A stretch of 37,448 nt of DNA, taken from assembly GCA_039815145.1 (NCBI GenBank), contig JBCBZW010000043.1:1-37448 (forward strand), written 5' to 3'. Below, piece by piece: positions 15,506 through 24,694 of this stretch; positions within the stretch are counted from its first letter, which is position 1, and every line of letters begins with the position of its first letter. Position numbers and translations under genes: made by a program. The notes beneath the pieces were generated by a model, which ran no database searches, was not told the DNA's origin, and saw only the letters and a list, made by a program, of their open reading frames with translations. This DNA comes from Pseudomonadota bacterium. GTDB lineage: Bacteria > Pseudomonadota > Gammaproteobacteria > Steroidobacterales > JBCBZW01.

Positions 15506-16785
15506 AACAACGCTGGGTGGTACGTCGCCAGGCGACTGAGCAGATTAGGTTGCGTGCGCAGCTCCCGGCGCACGCGCGCGAAGGCGGCGATGAGGAAGGG
15601 TTCGTCCTGGAGCACCGTCTCCAGGCGCGCGAAGAGGTTGCGCACCATGTCGCCCGATTCGAGGCGGAAGGCGTTCACGCCACCGAATAACGGCGTTGGG
15701 AAGCGCGCCGCGAGCTGCGCGCGGCGGGTGTCGTCGTGCGCCGGATCGCTCACGATAAGCCGCTCGGTCTCCGCCAGCTTGATCGTGTTCACCAGCACCG
15801 AGAGTGCCATCGCCCCGGCCGCTTCCGTGCCGGGCGCGTGGTCGGCGTAGCTGTCGAGCACCGAGACCAGCCAACGCAGGCTGAGCTCGCGGGCCAGGAA
15901 GTCCGCCGTCTCCGGGTGGTGGGTCAGGGCGAACAACGCGCCTCGAGAGCCCTCCAGGTCCACGCCCCGGCGCAGGTGCACCACGAGCTCGGCCGCCGCC
16001 AGGCAGAGGGCCGATGCCCCGGCGAAGTCCGCCCGAATCGCCTGCAGCTGAGCCTCGAGGCTACCCTCCCGCCCGGTCGCCGACACCTGGGCAGCTTGCC
16101 CGTCCAAGCGCTCGTGCATCTGCGCTCGCACGGCCTCCGGCAGCGGCGCGTTGGGCGCGAAGGCGGGCACGATCGCAGGACGATCGGCCGGCACCGCCAC
16201 CGCGGCAGCCGCGCTGGTCGCCAACGACGCGTTCAGGGGGCGCGACCAGGCCTCGTCGGCGAGCGCCGACGAGCCCGCCGCACCGATGCGCTCGCGAAAG
16301 CGGCCGAAGTCCTCCGCCGCGTTCTCCAGGTGCACGGCCAGCTGGTGCGGCTTGCCCTGAAGAAACAACCTGATGTTGGCGTTAACCGTCGTCACCAGAT
16401 CCAACGCCATCGCCTCGAAGTCCGGCGCATCCTCGAGCCCCACGTAGACGCCCCGTGTCCACGCGTGGAGCAGGAACCCCAGGGCACGGCGCCGCGCGTA
16501 GCTGCGGGCGGTGGCTGCCGGGTCACGCTGCAGGTGAACGTAGCAAGCTGCCTCACCGAAGCGTTCGTGCAGACGGCCTAGGAAGAAGCTCAGGCGGTTG
16601 TCGATCTCGATGTGGCCGGCGGGGAAAGCCAGGCGCTCGGCGCCCGCCTCGGCGAGGCGTGTCTCGTGGCCGCTCGTGTAGTTGTCGATGGAGACCTCGC
16701 AGGCATGGGCGAAGGTCAGCGACCCGCATCGGCCCGTGCACAGCACGAACACGTGTTCGTAGCGACGCTTGCCACCGGCACTCAT
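15502..16785 (-). CDS. Sulfotransferase-like protein with an unrecognised C-terminal domain
   Basis: The first ~165 residues of this 427-aa protein look like a PAPS-dependent sulfotransferase fold. The 5'-phosphosulfate loop is at 14-25 (VLCTGRCGSLTF), and the 3'-phosphate site is R87 with S95 (LQRDPAATARSYARRR). About 35 variable residues follow, then a helical region (about 205-427) with no fold I know, including FALTHHPETADFLARE and a conserved-looking FPTPLFGGVNAFRLESGD before a basic end. The acceptor is unknown. It diverges from a HIT gene 29 bp away and overlaps the stop of the GMC gene. Whether it is catalytically active depends on the general base, which I cannot locate with confidence. 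Confidence 0.7.
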   Translation of the reverse strand: MSAGGKRRYEHVFVLCTGRCGSLTFAHACEVSIDNYTSGHETRLAEAGAERLAFPAGHIEIDNRLSFFLGRLHERFGEAACYVHLQRDPAATARSYARRRALGFLLHAWTRGVYVGLEDAPDFEAMALDLVTTVNANIRLFLQGKPHQLAVHLENAAEDFGRFRERIGAAGSSALADEAWSRPLNASLATSAAAAVAVPADRPAIVPAFAPNAPLPEAVRAQMHERLDGQAAQVSATGREGSLEAQLQAIRADFAGASALCLAAAELVVHLRRGVDLEGSRGALFALTHHPETADFLARELSLRWLVSVLDSYADHAPGTEAAGAMALSVLVNTIKLAETERLIVSDPAHDDTRRAQLAARFPTPLFGGVNAFRLESGDMVRNLFARLETVLQDEPFLIAAFARVRRELRTQPNLLSRLATYHPALF

Positions 16786-16814
16786 CGCCGCCTCCCGCGT
16801 GCTAGGGTCCCCGG

Positions 16815-17246
16815 ATGAGCTCCACCGCCGACGCCTGCCCCTTCTGCGACCTCCTCCGCCAGGGCCTGGACCACCCCGCCGCCATCGCTCGCCTGCCGAG
16901 CGGCCTCGCCATCCTCAACGTCGATCAGCGCTACCGCGGCCGCGCCGTGCTGATCTTCGACCGCCACGAGGAGAGCATCGATGCCCTCAGCGCCGCGGAA
17001 TTCGCGGCCTTCGGCGAGGACATGCGTCGCCTCTCGCGCGCCGTCGCCACCGTGGGACGCGCCCATCGCATGAACCAGGCGCTGCTCGGCAACGTGGTCG
17101 CCCACGTGCACTGGCACGTGATCCCCCGCCGCGAGGACGACCCCAACTGGGGCGGACCGCCCTGGCCCGTCGACGAGCCCCAGCCGCTGGCCGACGAGGC
17201 GGCCTACCGCACCCTCGCCGCAGACATCGCCGCCCACCTGGCCTGA
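16815..17246 (+). CDS. HIT-family nucleotide hydrolase
   Basis: This 143-aa cytoplasmic protein hydrolyses or transfers nucleoside phosphates. The histidine triad is H97, H99 and H101 (AHVHWHVIPR), with H99 the expected nucleophile. C8 and C11 (CPFC) match the zinc-knuckle position at the start of many HIT proteins. The C-terminal WGGPPWPV segment is typical of the group found in Proteobacteria. The start ATG at 16815 lies 29 bp from the start of the divergent sulfotransferase-like gene, so their promoters must overlap. The substrate is not predictable. Confidence 0.9.
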   Translation: MSSTADACPFCDLLRQGLDHPAAIARLPSGLAILNVDQRYRGRAVLIFDRHEESIDALSAAEFAAFGEDMRRLSRAVATVGRAHRMNQALLGNVVAHVHWHVIPRREDDPNWGGPPWPVDEPQPLADEAAYRTLAADIAAHLA

Positions 17247-17257
17247 CCCGACCGCCC

Positions 17258-18322
17258 TCACCGCCACACCACCTGACGCTTGGCCCTGAAGGCGATGGTA
17301 CCGGCCGCCACCGCTGCGTTGACCACCGCCATGTACACGCCGTAGCCGAGCGCATCACGCCGCGAGAGCCCCAAGGGCTTGGCCAGGAGCAACGACTTCA
17401 CGGTCCACACGGCGTAGAGCACCGGGGCGAACGGCAGCAGCGCCGGCCATAGCAGGGCCAACGGCAGGGTCGCGAGAAACGCGAGGTCGGCGAACGGCAC
17501 CAGGAGGTGGTAGTCGAGGCCGCGCCCCTGGCGCGCCTGTGCCTCCAGGAATCCGTAGGTCCAGCGACGTTTGCGGCGGAAGGTCAGGCCGAGATCCCGC
17601 GGTTCCTCGGAGAACACCAGCGCCTGCGGGTCGATCCGCAGCAAACCCGCCTGGCGCAGGCGGGCGTTGATATCGAACTGGGGCGAGAGCCCGTCGCGGA
17701 ACGGGAAGCCCTCGAAGACCTCGCGACGCATGGCGAACAGGGCGCCGAAGTTGTCCGGCTGCAGGGCCAACAGCGCGCGCTCGAAGGTGGCCTGGCGGGT
17801 CCAGAAGCTCTCCTCGGGGTTCGACACGCGCTGCACGTAGTCGATCGCACCTACCTCGGGATGGGCCTCGAACACAGCCAACGTGCGCTCGATGAAGTCT
17901 TCGCTCACGTAGCTGTCCGCATCCAGAAACAGCAGCACCTCGCCTTCCCCGAGCCTCGCACCGTGATTGGCGGCCGCTGCCTTGCCCCCGTGCTCGATCT
18001 GCGCGAGCACGTCAATGCGCTCGGCCAACGCCTGCAGGGCCGGCCAGGTGCGCCCATCCGTCGACCCGTCGTCCACCACGATCACCTGACGTGCTTGATA
18101 GCTCGAGCGTTCGATGGAACTCAGCGTCTCGCCCACGGAGTCGCCCATGTTGTAGATGGGGATGACGACGTCCACCGTCGGTCGGTCGGCCGGAGCGCTC
18201 AGGCTGGGCTCAGACGAGTACTCCCTGGCCAGGCGCAGCAAGCGGGCGAGGTCTCGGAGGTCGTAGAACACCACCCAGGCCAAGCCGATCCAGAGCACGA
18301 CCAGCAGGATTCCCAGCCACAT
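17258..18322 (-). CDS. Membrane glycosyltransferase, family 2
   Basis: A transmembrane helix at 1-20 is followed by a GT-A domain: VDVVIPIYNMGDSV near 50-63, D84-D85 (VVDDGSTDGRT), the metal-binding DAD at 134-136 (FLDADSYVSED) and a basic RRKRRW at 249-254 where processive GT2 enzymes have QxxRW. Three hydrophobic segments follow to the C terminus (about 276-345). It should transfer a sugar from a nucleotide donor to a lipid or growing polymer at the inner membrane. It is the last gene of the htpG-sppA-export run, 25 bp after a permease gene, so it is likely to be co-transcribed. The product sugar cannot be told. Confidence 0.88.
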   Translation of the reverse strand: MWLGILLVVLWIGLAWVVFYDLRDLARLLRLAREYSSEPSLSAPADRPTVDVVIPIYNMGDSVGETLSSIERSSYQARQVIVVDDGSTDGRTWPALQALAERIDVLAQIEHGGKAAAANHGARLGEGEVLLFLDADSYVSEDFIERTLAVFEAHPEVGAIDYVQRVSNPEESFWTRQATFERALLALQPDNFGALFAMRREVFEGFPFRDGLSPQFDINARLRQAGLLRIDPQALVFSEEPRDLGLTFRRKRRWTYGFLEAQARQGRGLDYHLLVPFADLAFLATLPLALLWPALLPFAPVLYAVWTVKSLLLAKPLGLSRRDALGYGVYMAVVNAAVAAGTIAFRAKRQVVWR

Positions 18323-18347
18323 GAGCTACCGCCTGGATGCGCGAGCG

Positions 18348-19529
18348 CTAGCGCTCGCGCAGGGCGTCGGTCACGGGCAGGCTGGCGGCGCGCAGGGCGG
18401 GGAGGAACCCACCGATGAAGCCGAGTCCCAGGGCGAGTATCAGGCCGATCGCCAGCAGCTTGGGCGTTACCGCGAAGGCGAAGGCCACCTGGCTGAAGGT
18501 GCTGTTGTTCAAGGTCGAGACCGTGAAGCCGTCGAAGAGCACGTACGCGATCGCGGCACCGATCACACCGCCCAACAGCGCCAGCACCAACGCTTCCACC
18601 ATGACGGACATGATCACCGCGCCCGACCCGAAGCCGAGGGCGCGCAGCGTCGCGATCTCCACCGTGCGCGTCGACACCGCCGTGTACATGGTGTTGAGCG
18701 CGCCGAAGATGGCACCGAAGGCCATGATCGCGCCCACCACCACACCGAAGGCAGTGAACAGTCCCGTGTTGGCCGAACTCTGCTCCTGGTAGTAGGTGGA
18801 CTCGCGGAAGACGTCGACGCGCAGGCGATCATCGTCGTCGAGGGCCTGCTTATAGCCGTCGAAGGCCGCGGCGTCCTCGAGTTGCACGCGCACGGACTGG
18901 TAGCTGTTGCCGCGCCGGAAGGCCGACTGGGCGACGGGCGCGTCCACCCACACCTCCGACTCGAAGGCGTCACCGCCGGTGCTGAAGATGCCCACCACCT
19001 CCCAGTCGGAGTTACGCGCCTTCAGCACATCCCCCACGGCCAGGTTCTGAAACTGTCCGGACACGGAGCGCCCCGCGATCATCTCCGCGCGACCGCTGGC
19101 GAACATGCGTCCCTCCACGATCTCGAAGCTATCGCGCAGTATGGGCCCGCTCTCGCCCACCCCACGAACGGAGAGGTTAGCCGTGGAGTCGCTCGCCTGC
19201 TTGGGCACGTCGGCCACCACCAGCACCTCGGCGCTGACCAGGGGGCGCCCATCGCTGTCCCGCGCCACGCCGGGCGCGCTGGAGATCACATCCAACTCTT
19301 CCTGCGACAGGCCACTCGTGAGCTCCGTCGTCGAACTGTTCTGCAGCACCAACACCCGGTCATCACTGCCCGCCCCTTTCATGGTGGCGCTGAAGCCCAC
19401 CGCGAGGGAGAGCAAGGCCGTCAACACCCCGACCACGCCGGCGACGCCCACCACGATCACCAACGAGGACCCGAGGCGCGAAGGAATGCTGCGCAGGTTC
19501 ATCCAGACCACAGCCAGTAAGCTGTCCAT
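18348..19529 (-). CDS. ABC transporter permease, FtsX/MacB type (second)
   Basis: This 393-aa protein has the layout of the MacB/LolCE superfamily. It opens with an N-terminal transmembrane helix (about 20-45, RLGSSLVIVVGVAGVVGVLTALL), continues with a large periplasmic domain of about 210 residues (MacB-PCD like), and ends with three transmembrane helices in the last ~130 residues that include TRTVEIATLRALGFGSGAV, the usual FtsX-domain signature. It starts 3 bp after the stop of the first permease. Together with that permease and the ATPase it should form a mechanotransmission-type transporter that acts on periplasmic or membrane substrates. Confidence 0.9.
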   Translation of the reverse strand: MDSLLAVVWMNLRSIPSRLGSSLVIVVGVAGVVGVLTALLSLAVGFSATMKGAGSDDRVLVLQNSSTTELTSGLSQEELDVISSAPGVARDSDGRPLVSAEVLVVADVPKQASDSTANLSVRGVGESGPILRDSFEIVEGRMFASGRAEMIAGRSVSGQFQNLAVGDVLKARNSDWEVVGIFSTGGDAFESEVWVDAPVAQSAFRRGNSYQSVRVQLEDAAAFDGYKQALDDDDRLRVDVFRESTYYQEQSSANTGLFTAFGVVVGAIMAFGAIFGALNTMYTAVSTRTVEIATLRALGFGSGAVIMSVMVEALVLALLGGVIGAAIAYVLFDGFTVSTLNNSTFSQVAFAFAVTPKLLAIGLILALGLGFIGGFLPALRAASLPVTDALRER

Positions 19530-19532
19530 AGC

Positions 19533-20690
19533 TCAGCGACCTCCCAGGGCGTCGACGATCGACAGGCGCATCGCCCGCAGCGAGGGCAGCAGCCCCACGC
19601 CAAGGCCTAGCAACACGGTCAACCCGAGCCCCAGCAGCACCGACTCGGTGGTGAGGGCGAACCCGGGCAACACGCCGGCCAGGGCCTGGCCCACGAACGG
19701 CGCCAGCGCGATCGCGACCAACAGCCCGGCCCCGCCACCCAACAAGGCGATCAGCACGGACTCGGTCAACACCAGCCCCAGCACGCCACCGTTGGTGAAG
19801 CCAAGGGTCTTCAGTACCGCAAACTCCGACGTGCGCTCGCGCACGGACTGCCCCATCGTGTTCGCCGTGAGCAGCACGATGGTGAAAAACACCGCGCCGA
19901 GGATCGCCGAGACGATCACGCCGATGTTGCCCAGCTGACGAGCGAAGCTCAGCTGAAAGTCACGCTCAGTCGCCGTCTTCGTCTCGTTGTCGCTATTGAG
20001 GAACACCTGGTCGATGGACGCCGCCGTATCCTCTGCCACCTGCGGGTCGTCCATCCGCGAGATGAACCAGCCGACGAGGCCGCGCGCGCCATCGCCGCGC
20101 ACCTCATCGAAGTAGTTGTAGTTGATCAGCATCAACGGCCCGTTGGTGCTGCCCCTGGGCCACTCGAAGGTGCCGACCAGATCGAACAACCACGGCTCGT
20201 TGTCCGGCGTGCGCCAGATGTCGCCGATGATGGGAATGCGTTGCCCCACGGTCCAGTCGAATTTCTCGGCCAGATCGCGTGTCACCAGCACACCGCTGCG
20301 CTGGTTGCGGAAGGCGGTCTTCGCCTCCTCGCTGATGATGGCCTCGTCGTAGAGCTCGAAGTAGCCTTCGGGATCCACCGGGAACTTCGCGAAGAAGTTG
20401 CTCTTGTCCTGGTAGACGCCACCGAACCAGGTGGAATGCGTGACCCCCGACACCCCCTCCACGGCCGCGATCCGCGCTTGGTGGGACACCGGCATCAGAT
20501 CGATGATCGAATAGCGGCCCGTGGTGATCATGCGGTCGGCCCCGTCGATGCCGACGCCCGCCGTGAACGCCGTGTTCACCGCTTGCAGCACCCCGAACAG
20601 GAAGAACGCAGCGAAGAGCGATCCCAGGGTGAGCAGCGCCCGCACGGGGTAGCGAAACACGCCCGCGAGGATCAGGCCGAAGAACTTCAC
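19533..20690 (-). CDS. ABC transporter permease, FtsX/MacB type (first)
   Basis: The start is a GTG at 20690 whose last bases are shared with the ATPase stop (GTGA), indicating translational coupling. The protein (385 aa) has an N-terminal transmembrane helix (about 15-37), a periplasmic domain, and three C-terminal helices (about 255-380) with the FtsX signature VRERTSEFAVLKTLGFTNGGV. It is similar in design to the next permease but clearly different in its periplasmic part, so the two probably make a heterodimer. Substrate is unknown; the neighbouring adaptor suggests export from periplasm or membrane towards the outer membrane. Confidence 0.9.
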   Translation of the reverse strand: MKFFGLILAGVFRYPVRALLTLGSLFAAFFLFGVLQAVNTAFTAGVGIDGADRMITTGRYSIIDLMPVSHQARIAAVEGVSGVTHSTWFGGVYQDKSNFFAKFPVDPEGYFELYDEAIISEEAKTAFRNQRSGVLVTRDLAEKFDWTVGQRIPIIGDIWRTPDNEPWLFDLVGTFEWPRGSTNGPLMLINYNYFDEVRGDGARGLVGWFISRMDDPQVAEDTAASIDQVFLNSDNETKTATERDFQLSFARQLGNIGVIVSAILGAVFFTIVLLTANTMGQSVRERTSEFAVLKTLGFTNGGVLGLVLTESVLIALLGGGAGLLVAIALAPFVGQALAGVLPGFALTTESVLLGLGLTVLLGLGVGLLPSLRAMRLSIVDALGGR

Positions 20691-21451
20691 GCCTGCGACT
20701 CCGCCAGCAGCTGCCCCTTATCCAGGTGCAGCGTGTGGCGTGCCTGCTCCGCCGCCTTGTGATCGTGGGTCACCATGATGATGGTCTTGCCGAACTCCTC
20801 GTTGAGGGTTCGCAGCAGGCCCAGGATCTCATCGGCGGTGGCGCGGTCGAGGTCACCGGTGGGCTCGTCGCAGATGAGCAGCTTCGGGTCGGTCACCAGG
20901 GCTCGCGCGATGGCGACGCGCTGCTGCTGGCCACCCGAGAGTTCCGCCGGTCGATGCTTGGCCCGCTCCGTGAGGGCGACGATCTCGAGCGCGGTATGCG
21001 CGCGCCGGCGCCGCTCCTTGCCCGACATCTTCTGCAGCAGCAGCGGCAGCTCCACGTTGCGCTGGGCCGACAGCACCGGCATCAAGTTGTAGAACTGGAA
21101 GATGAAGCCGACGTTGTCCGCGCGCCAGCGGGCGAGCTGTGCGCCCTTCATCAGGTCGATGCGTTGCTCGTCTACCGTGACGGACCCGCGCGAGGGTCGA
21201 TCGAGGCCACCGATAAGATTCAATAGGGTCGATTTACCCGAGCCGGAAGGGCCCATCAGCGCGATGAAGTCGCCCCGCGCGATGTCGAGCTCCAGGCCCT
21301 GCAGCACGGAGACTTCCTGGCGACCTCGCCGGTAGGCCTTGCCCACCTCCCGCAAGCTCACGATCGCATCGCCGAGGGCTCCGTCCGACGGTGATCGCCC
21401 GCCTCGACCTCCGGCATCGATCGACACCACCGATTCGCTACTGCTGCTCAC
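20687..21451 (-). CDS. ABC transporter ATPase, MacB/LolD type
   Basis: This ATPase drives the two FtsX-type permeases encoded downstream. Its motifs are complete: Walker A at 67-75 (GPSGSGKST), Q-loop ([10 protein letters not shown]), signature LSGGQQQR at 171-178, Walker B at 191-196 ([12 protein letters not shown]) and the H-loop His near 229 (MVTHDH). The Q-loop with FQFYNL and the D-loop GDLD place it in the MacB/LolD subgroup and not among importers. The N-terminal ~27 residues are Ser/Gly-rich and may indicate a later start. It lies 21 bp after the adaptor gene and overlaps the next gene by 4 bp. Confidence 0.95.
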   Translation of the reverse strand: MSSSSESVVSIDAGGRGGRSPSDGALGDAIVSLREVGKAYRRGRQEVSVLQGLELDIARGDFIALMGPSGSGKSTLLNLIGGLDRPSRGSVTVDEQRIDLMKGAQLARWRADNVGFIFQFYNLMPVLSAQRNVELPLLLQKMSGKERRRRAHTALEIVALTERAKHRPAELSGGQQQRVAIARALVTDPKLLICDEPTGDLDRATADEILGLLRTLNEEFGKTIIMVTHDHKAAEQARHTLHLDKGQLLAESQA

Positions 21452-21472
21452 GCTGATCCTCCTTAACCGCCA

Positions 21473-22786
21473 CTAGGGGTTCGCCACTACCACGCTTGCC
21501 CCGCTGTCCAGGGCGCGCACCAGTGCCTCGTCGACGCCCACCACCACCTGCTCGCCTGCTTCCACGCCGCCGAGCACGCGTCGCCGCTCGCCACGGGTCT
21601 CGCCGACGCGCAGCTCGCGCGCCTGCGCCTGCGCGCCCACGACCACGTAGGCCACGGCGCGGGTGCCATCACGGAAAATGGCATCGCTCGGCACGTACAG
21701 GCCGGGCCTCACGTCCTCTTCGGTTTCCGCGTTCGCCTCGCTCTGCTGCGCCGTCTGCGCTTGCTGGCTCGCGAGGAACGCGACCCGCGCACCCATGTCG
21801 GGCAGGATGCGCGCGTCGCGTTCGAGCAGGCGAATGCGCACGCGCACGGTGGCGCGATTGCGATCGGCCGCCGGAATGATCGTGATGACTTCCGCCGGGA
21901 TACGCCAGTCCGGATAGGAGTTCAGGGTGGCGGTCACCGGCTGCCCCGCGCTCACGCGGCCGAGGAACGACTCGTTGACGTCCACCTCCACCTCCAGCGA
22001 GTCCATATCCACCAGGGTGCAGATGCCGGTGCGGGTGAAGCCTCCGCCAGCCGAGACGGGCGAGATCATCTCGCCGGGCTGGGCGGCCTTGTCGATCACC
22101 ACCCCGGCGAAGGGCGCCACGATGCGCATGTCCTCGAGCTGGCGCTCCTGCACCGCGAGGGACTTGGCCGAGACCTCCACGTCACGCTGCTGGCGCGTCA
22201 GGCGAGCGGCGAAGGTGTCCTCATCGGCGAGGGCTGCGTCGAGTTCCTGGTCGCTGGCGAGGCCGCGTCCCTGGAGGTCCTTGATGCGGGTGAGGTTGCG
22301 CTGCGCCTCGCGCAGCTGGGCGCGCGTCTCTTCGAGGGACGCTTGGCTCGCCCCGAGCTGGGCCTGAGCCAGCTCGACCGCGGCCACCAGCAGGGTGTCG
22401 TCCAGGCGGGCCAGCAGCTGCCCCTCCTCAACGGCCATGCCCTCCTCGACCAGCACTTCCACCACCCGGCCCGTGACCTCCGAGGACACGGTGGCCTGGC
22501 GTCGTGCCGTCACGTAGCCGGTGGCATCGAGCACGGACTCACTGGGATCACGGGGCGCGGCGCTCCCACTGCCATCGCCGAGTCGCTCGACCTGCGCCAC
22601 GCGCACGGTCACCGGCGCGGGCGCACGGTTCAGCCACCAGCTGGCCGCCGCCCCGACGGCGCCCGCCAGCAGCATGAGCGCGAACACCACCCAAAGGGAA
22701 AGGCCCCCGCCCCCGTTACCTCCACGGGCAGGCTCCGCACGCTCGATACTCAGTTCGCGCAGCAGAGCCTGGCGATCCTCACTCAT
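21473..22786 (-). CDS. Periplasmic adaptor (membrane fusion) protein, HlyD/MacA type
   Basis: The adaptor would connect the inner-membrane ABC transporter to an outer-membrane channel. One transmembrane helix lies at about 30-50. The protein then enters a barrel-sandwich (lipoyl-like) domain (VTARRQATVSSEVTGRVVEVLVEEGMAVEEGQLLARLD, about 95-130), an alpha hairpin (about 135-215, Ala/Gln/Leu-rich), the returning lipoyl half (IVAPFAGVVIDKAAQPGEMI) and a beta barrel with membrane-proximal domain. Its start overlaps the sppA stop by ATGA. No outer-membrane TolC-type gene is in the window, so the channel must be shared or encoded elsewhere. Confidence 0.92.
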   Translation of the reverse strand: MSEDRQALLRELSIERAEPARGGNGGGGLSLWVVFALMLLAGAVGAAASWWLNRAPAPVTVRVAQVERLGDGSGSAAPRDPSESVLDATGYVTARRQATVSSEVTGRVVEVLVEEGMAVEEGQLLARLDDTLLVAAVELAQAQLGASQASLEETRAQLREAQRNLTRIKDLQGRGLASDQELDAALADEDTFAARLTRQQRDVEVSAKSLAVQERQLEDMRIVAPFAGVVIDKAAQPGEMISPVSAGGGFTRTGICTLVDMDSLEVEVDVNESFLGRVSAGQPVTATLNSYPDWRIPAEVITIIPAADRNRATVRVRIRLLERDARILPDMGARVAFLASQQAQTAQQSEANAETEEDVRPGLYVPSDAIFRDGTRAVAYVVVGAQAQARELRVGETRGERRRVLGGVEAGEQVVVGVDEALVRALDSGASVVVANP

Positions 22787-24675
22787 AGGCTGGGGTTACA
22801 GTGGCAGTAGAGGTAGATGCCGCGCGGGTCGTTCCACTGCTGCATGCGCTCCCAATCGCTGCGTAGCTGCTCCGTGACCCGATCCAGCTGCACGGCAAAC
22901 CCGCTGGCGTCGCGACGCATCGGCGGCAGCTCCAACACCTCGCGCACGCGCAGCCCCAAGCGAGTCGACAGGCGCGTGCCAGCACGCGTGAACTGCATGA
23001 TCAAGGCCTCGCGAATGCCGATCTCCTGCCCCACGTAGGTCACGCTGAAGTCATCGGCGATCTCCGCCCGACGCGCCGCCGCGCCGATCGCCTCTTGCAG
23101 GCTTCCCATGCCATCGACGAGTTCCAGGTCGAGCGCCGCCGCGCCGAGCCACACGCGGCCCCGCGCCGCCGCGTCCACGTCGGCCAAAGGCAGCTGACGG
23201 GCGTTGGCCACGCGGCCGATGAAGTCCGCGTAGCCGTTCTCGATCGAGCGCTGCAGCACCTGACGGGATTCTTCGTTGAGGCTGCGGTCTGGTCGCAGCG
23301 CCCCGGCCCACGGCGTGGTGCCGACACCGTCCACGTGCACCCCGAGCCAGTCGAGGCCGCGCTCGAAGGTGGGGAACACGGCGCCGATGCCGATCGACCC
23401 CGTGATCGTGACGGGGCTCGCGTAGATCTCATCCGCGTCCATGCTGATCCAGTAGCCGCCGGACGCCGCGGTGTTGCCCATGGACACCACCACCGGCTTA
23501 CCCGCCGCGCGCAGCTCGCGCACCTGCTCGGCGATGATCTCCGAGGCGAAGGCGCTACCGCCGCCGCTGTCCACCCGCAGCACCACAGCCTTCACGGCCT
23601 CGTCCAGGCGCGCCCGCCGCAGGAGCGCTGCGGTCGAATCGCCGCCGATCATCCCCGGCGGCTGCGTCCCGTCGACGATATCGCCCTTGGCCACGACCAC
23701 ACCCACCCGCGCAGGCCGATCGCGCTGCGGCGACTCGTTGCGCCGCGCGGCGAGGTAGTTCTGGTGATAGGTGCCGCGCCAACCCTTGTCCCGCGGATCC
23801 ACACCCGTGATCTCGATCAGGTGCGCGTCCATCTGCGAGCGCGTCGTCAGCTTGTCCACTAGGGACATGGACAGGGCCAGGCTGGCGAAGTCGCCGTCCG
23901 CCTCCTCGAGCAGGCGGGGGAGCTCCTGGGTGTAGCGATCGATGAGCGTGCTGTCCATGGCTCGGGCGCCGGTCACGTCCGCCTGGTAGATCTCCCACAG
24001 GCCGCTCAGCCACTCGAGGGCGTTCTCCCGCGCCTCGGGCGACATGTCATCGCGCAGGTAGGGCTCGACGAAGGACTTGTACTCGCCCACCTTGAAGACG
24101 TTCACGTCGACCAGGAACTTCTCCTGCGCCGCCTTGTAGTACGTGCGATAGGCGCCAAAGCCCTGCAGGAACACCACGCCCTCGGGGTGCATGAGGATGT
24201 CGTCCGCGAAGGACGCCAGGTAGTACTGCCCCTGGGTGTAGTTGTCACCGATCGCCACCACCGGCTTGCCGCTGCGCTTGAAGCGCTCGATGGCGTCGGC
24301 GACGTCGCGCAGGGTCGCCATGCCGGCGCCGCCCATGGCGCCGAGCTGCAACACCAGGGCGTTGATGCGGGGGTCCCGCGCGCCGTAGTCGATCGACTCG
24401 ATGAGATCGCGCGTGAGCGTCTGGTCGACGCGCGAGCCGAGGAACTCCTGCCAGGCGCGGGTGGCCGCATCCCCGTCGAGCTGATCGACGAGGTTGCCGA
24501 CGGGCGCCAACACCAGCGCGCCGGGACTCATGACCCCGGGCGGGGTGTCCACCAGGGCCACCACGCCGATGGCCAGCACGGCGAGCATCAACATCAGGTG
24601 GACGAAGCGACGTAGACCGTCGAGGCCGCGCCACACGCCACCGAACAGGCTGAATAGCCAGAAGCGCTTCGCCAT
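22783..24675 (-). CDS. sppA: Signal peptide peptidase SppA, 67K type
   Basis: SppA is an inner-membrane serine protease that cleaves leftover signal peptides and some membrane proteins. At 630 aa, with two tandem S49 domains and an N-terminal anchor (about 24-43), it is the long E. coli type. The catalytic Lys is K200 (VGEYKSF) in the first domain, and the nucleophile is S405 (NTAASGGYW) in the second; both are in place. The end (YLYCHCNPSL) is unusual in having two Cys close together. It lies 19 bp after htpG and overlaps the adaptor gene by 4 bp, linking it to the export system. Confidence 0.95.
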   Translation of the reverse strand: MAKRFWLFSLFGGVWRGLDGLRRFVHLMLMLAVLAIGVVALVDTPPGVMSPGALVLAPVGNLVDQLDGDAATRAWQEFLGSRVDQTLTRDLIESIDYGARDPRINALVLQLGAMGGAGMATLRDVADAIERFKRSGKPVVAIGDNYTQGQYYLASFADDILMHPEGVVFLQGFGAYRTYYKAAQEKFLVDVNVFKVGEYKSFVEPYLRDDMSPEARENALEWLSGLWEIYQADVTGARAMDSTLIDRYTQELPRLLEEADGDFASLALSMSLVDKLTTRSQMDAHLIEITGVDPRDKGWRGTYHQNYLAARRNESPQRDRPARVGVVVAKGDIVDGTQPPGMIGGDSTAALLRRARLDEAVKAVVLRVDSGGGSAFASEIIAEQVRELRAAGKPVVVSMGNTAASGGYWISMDADEIYASPVTITGSIGIGAVFPTFERGLDWLGVHVDGVGTTPWAGALRPDRSLNEESRQVLQRSIENGYADFIGRVANARQLPLADVDAAARGRVWLGAAALDLELVDGMGSLQEAIGAAARRAEIADDFSVTYVGQEIGIREALIMQFTRAGTRLSTRLGLRVREVLELPPMRRDASGFAVQLDRVTEQLRSDWERMQQWNDPRGIYLYCHCNPSL

Positions 24676-24694
24676 CAGCTGCGCCCCCGCTCGG

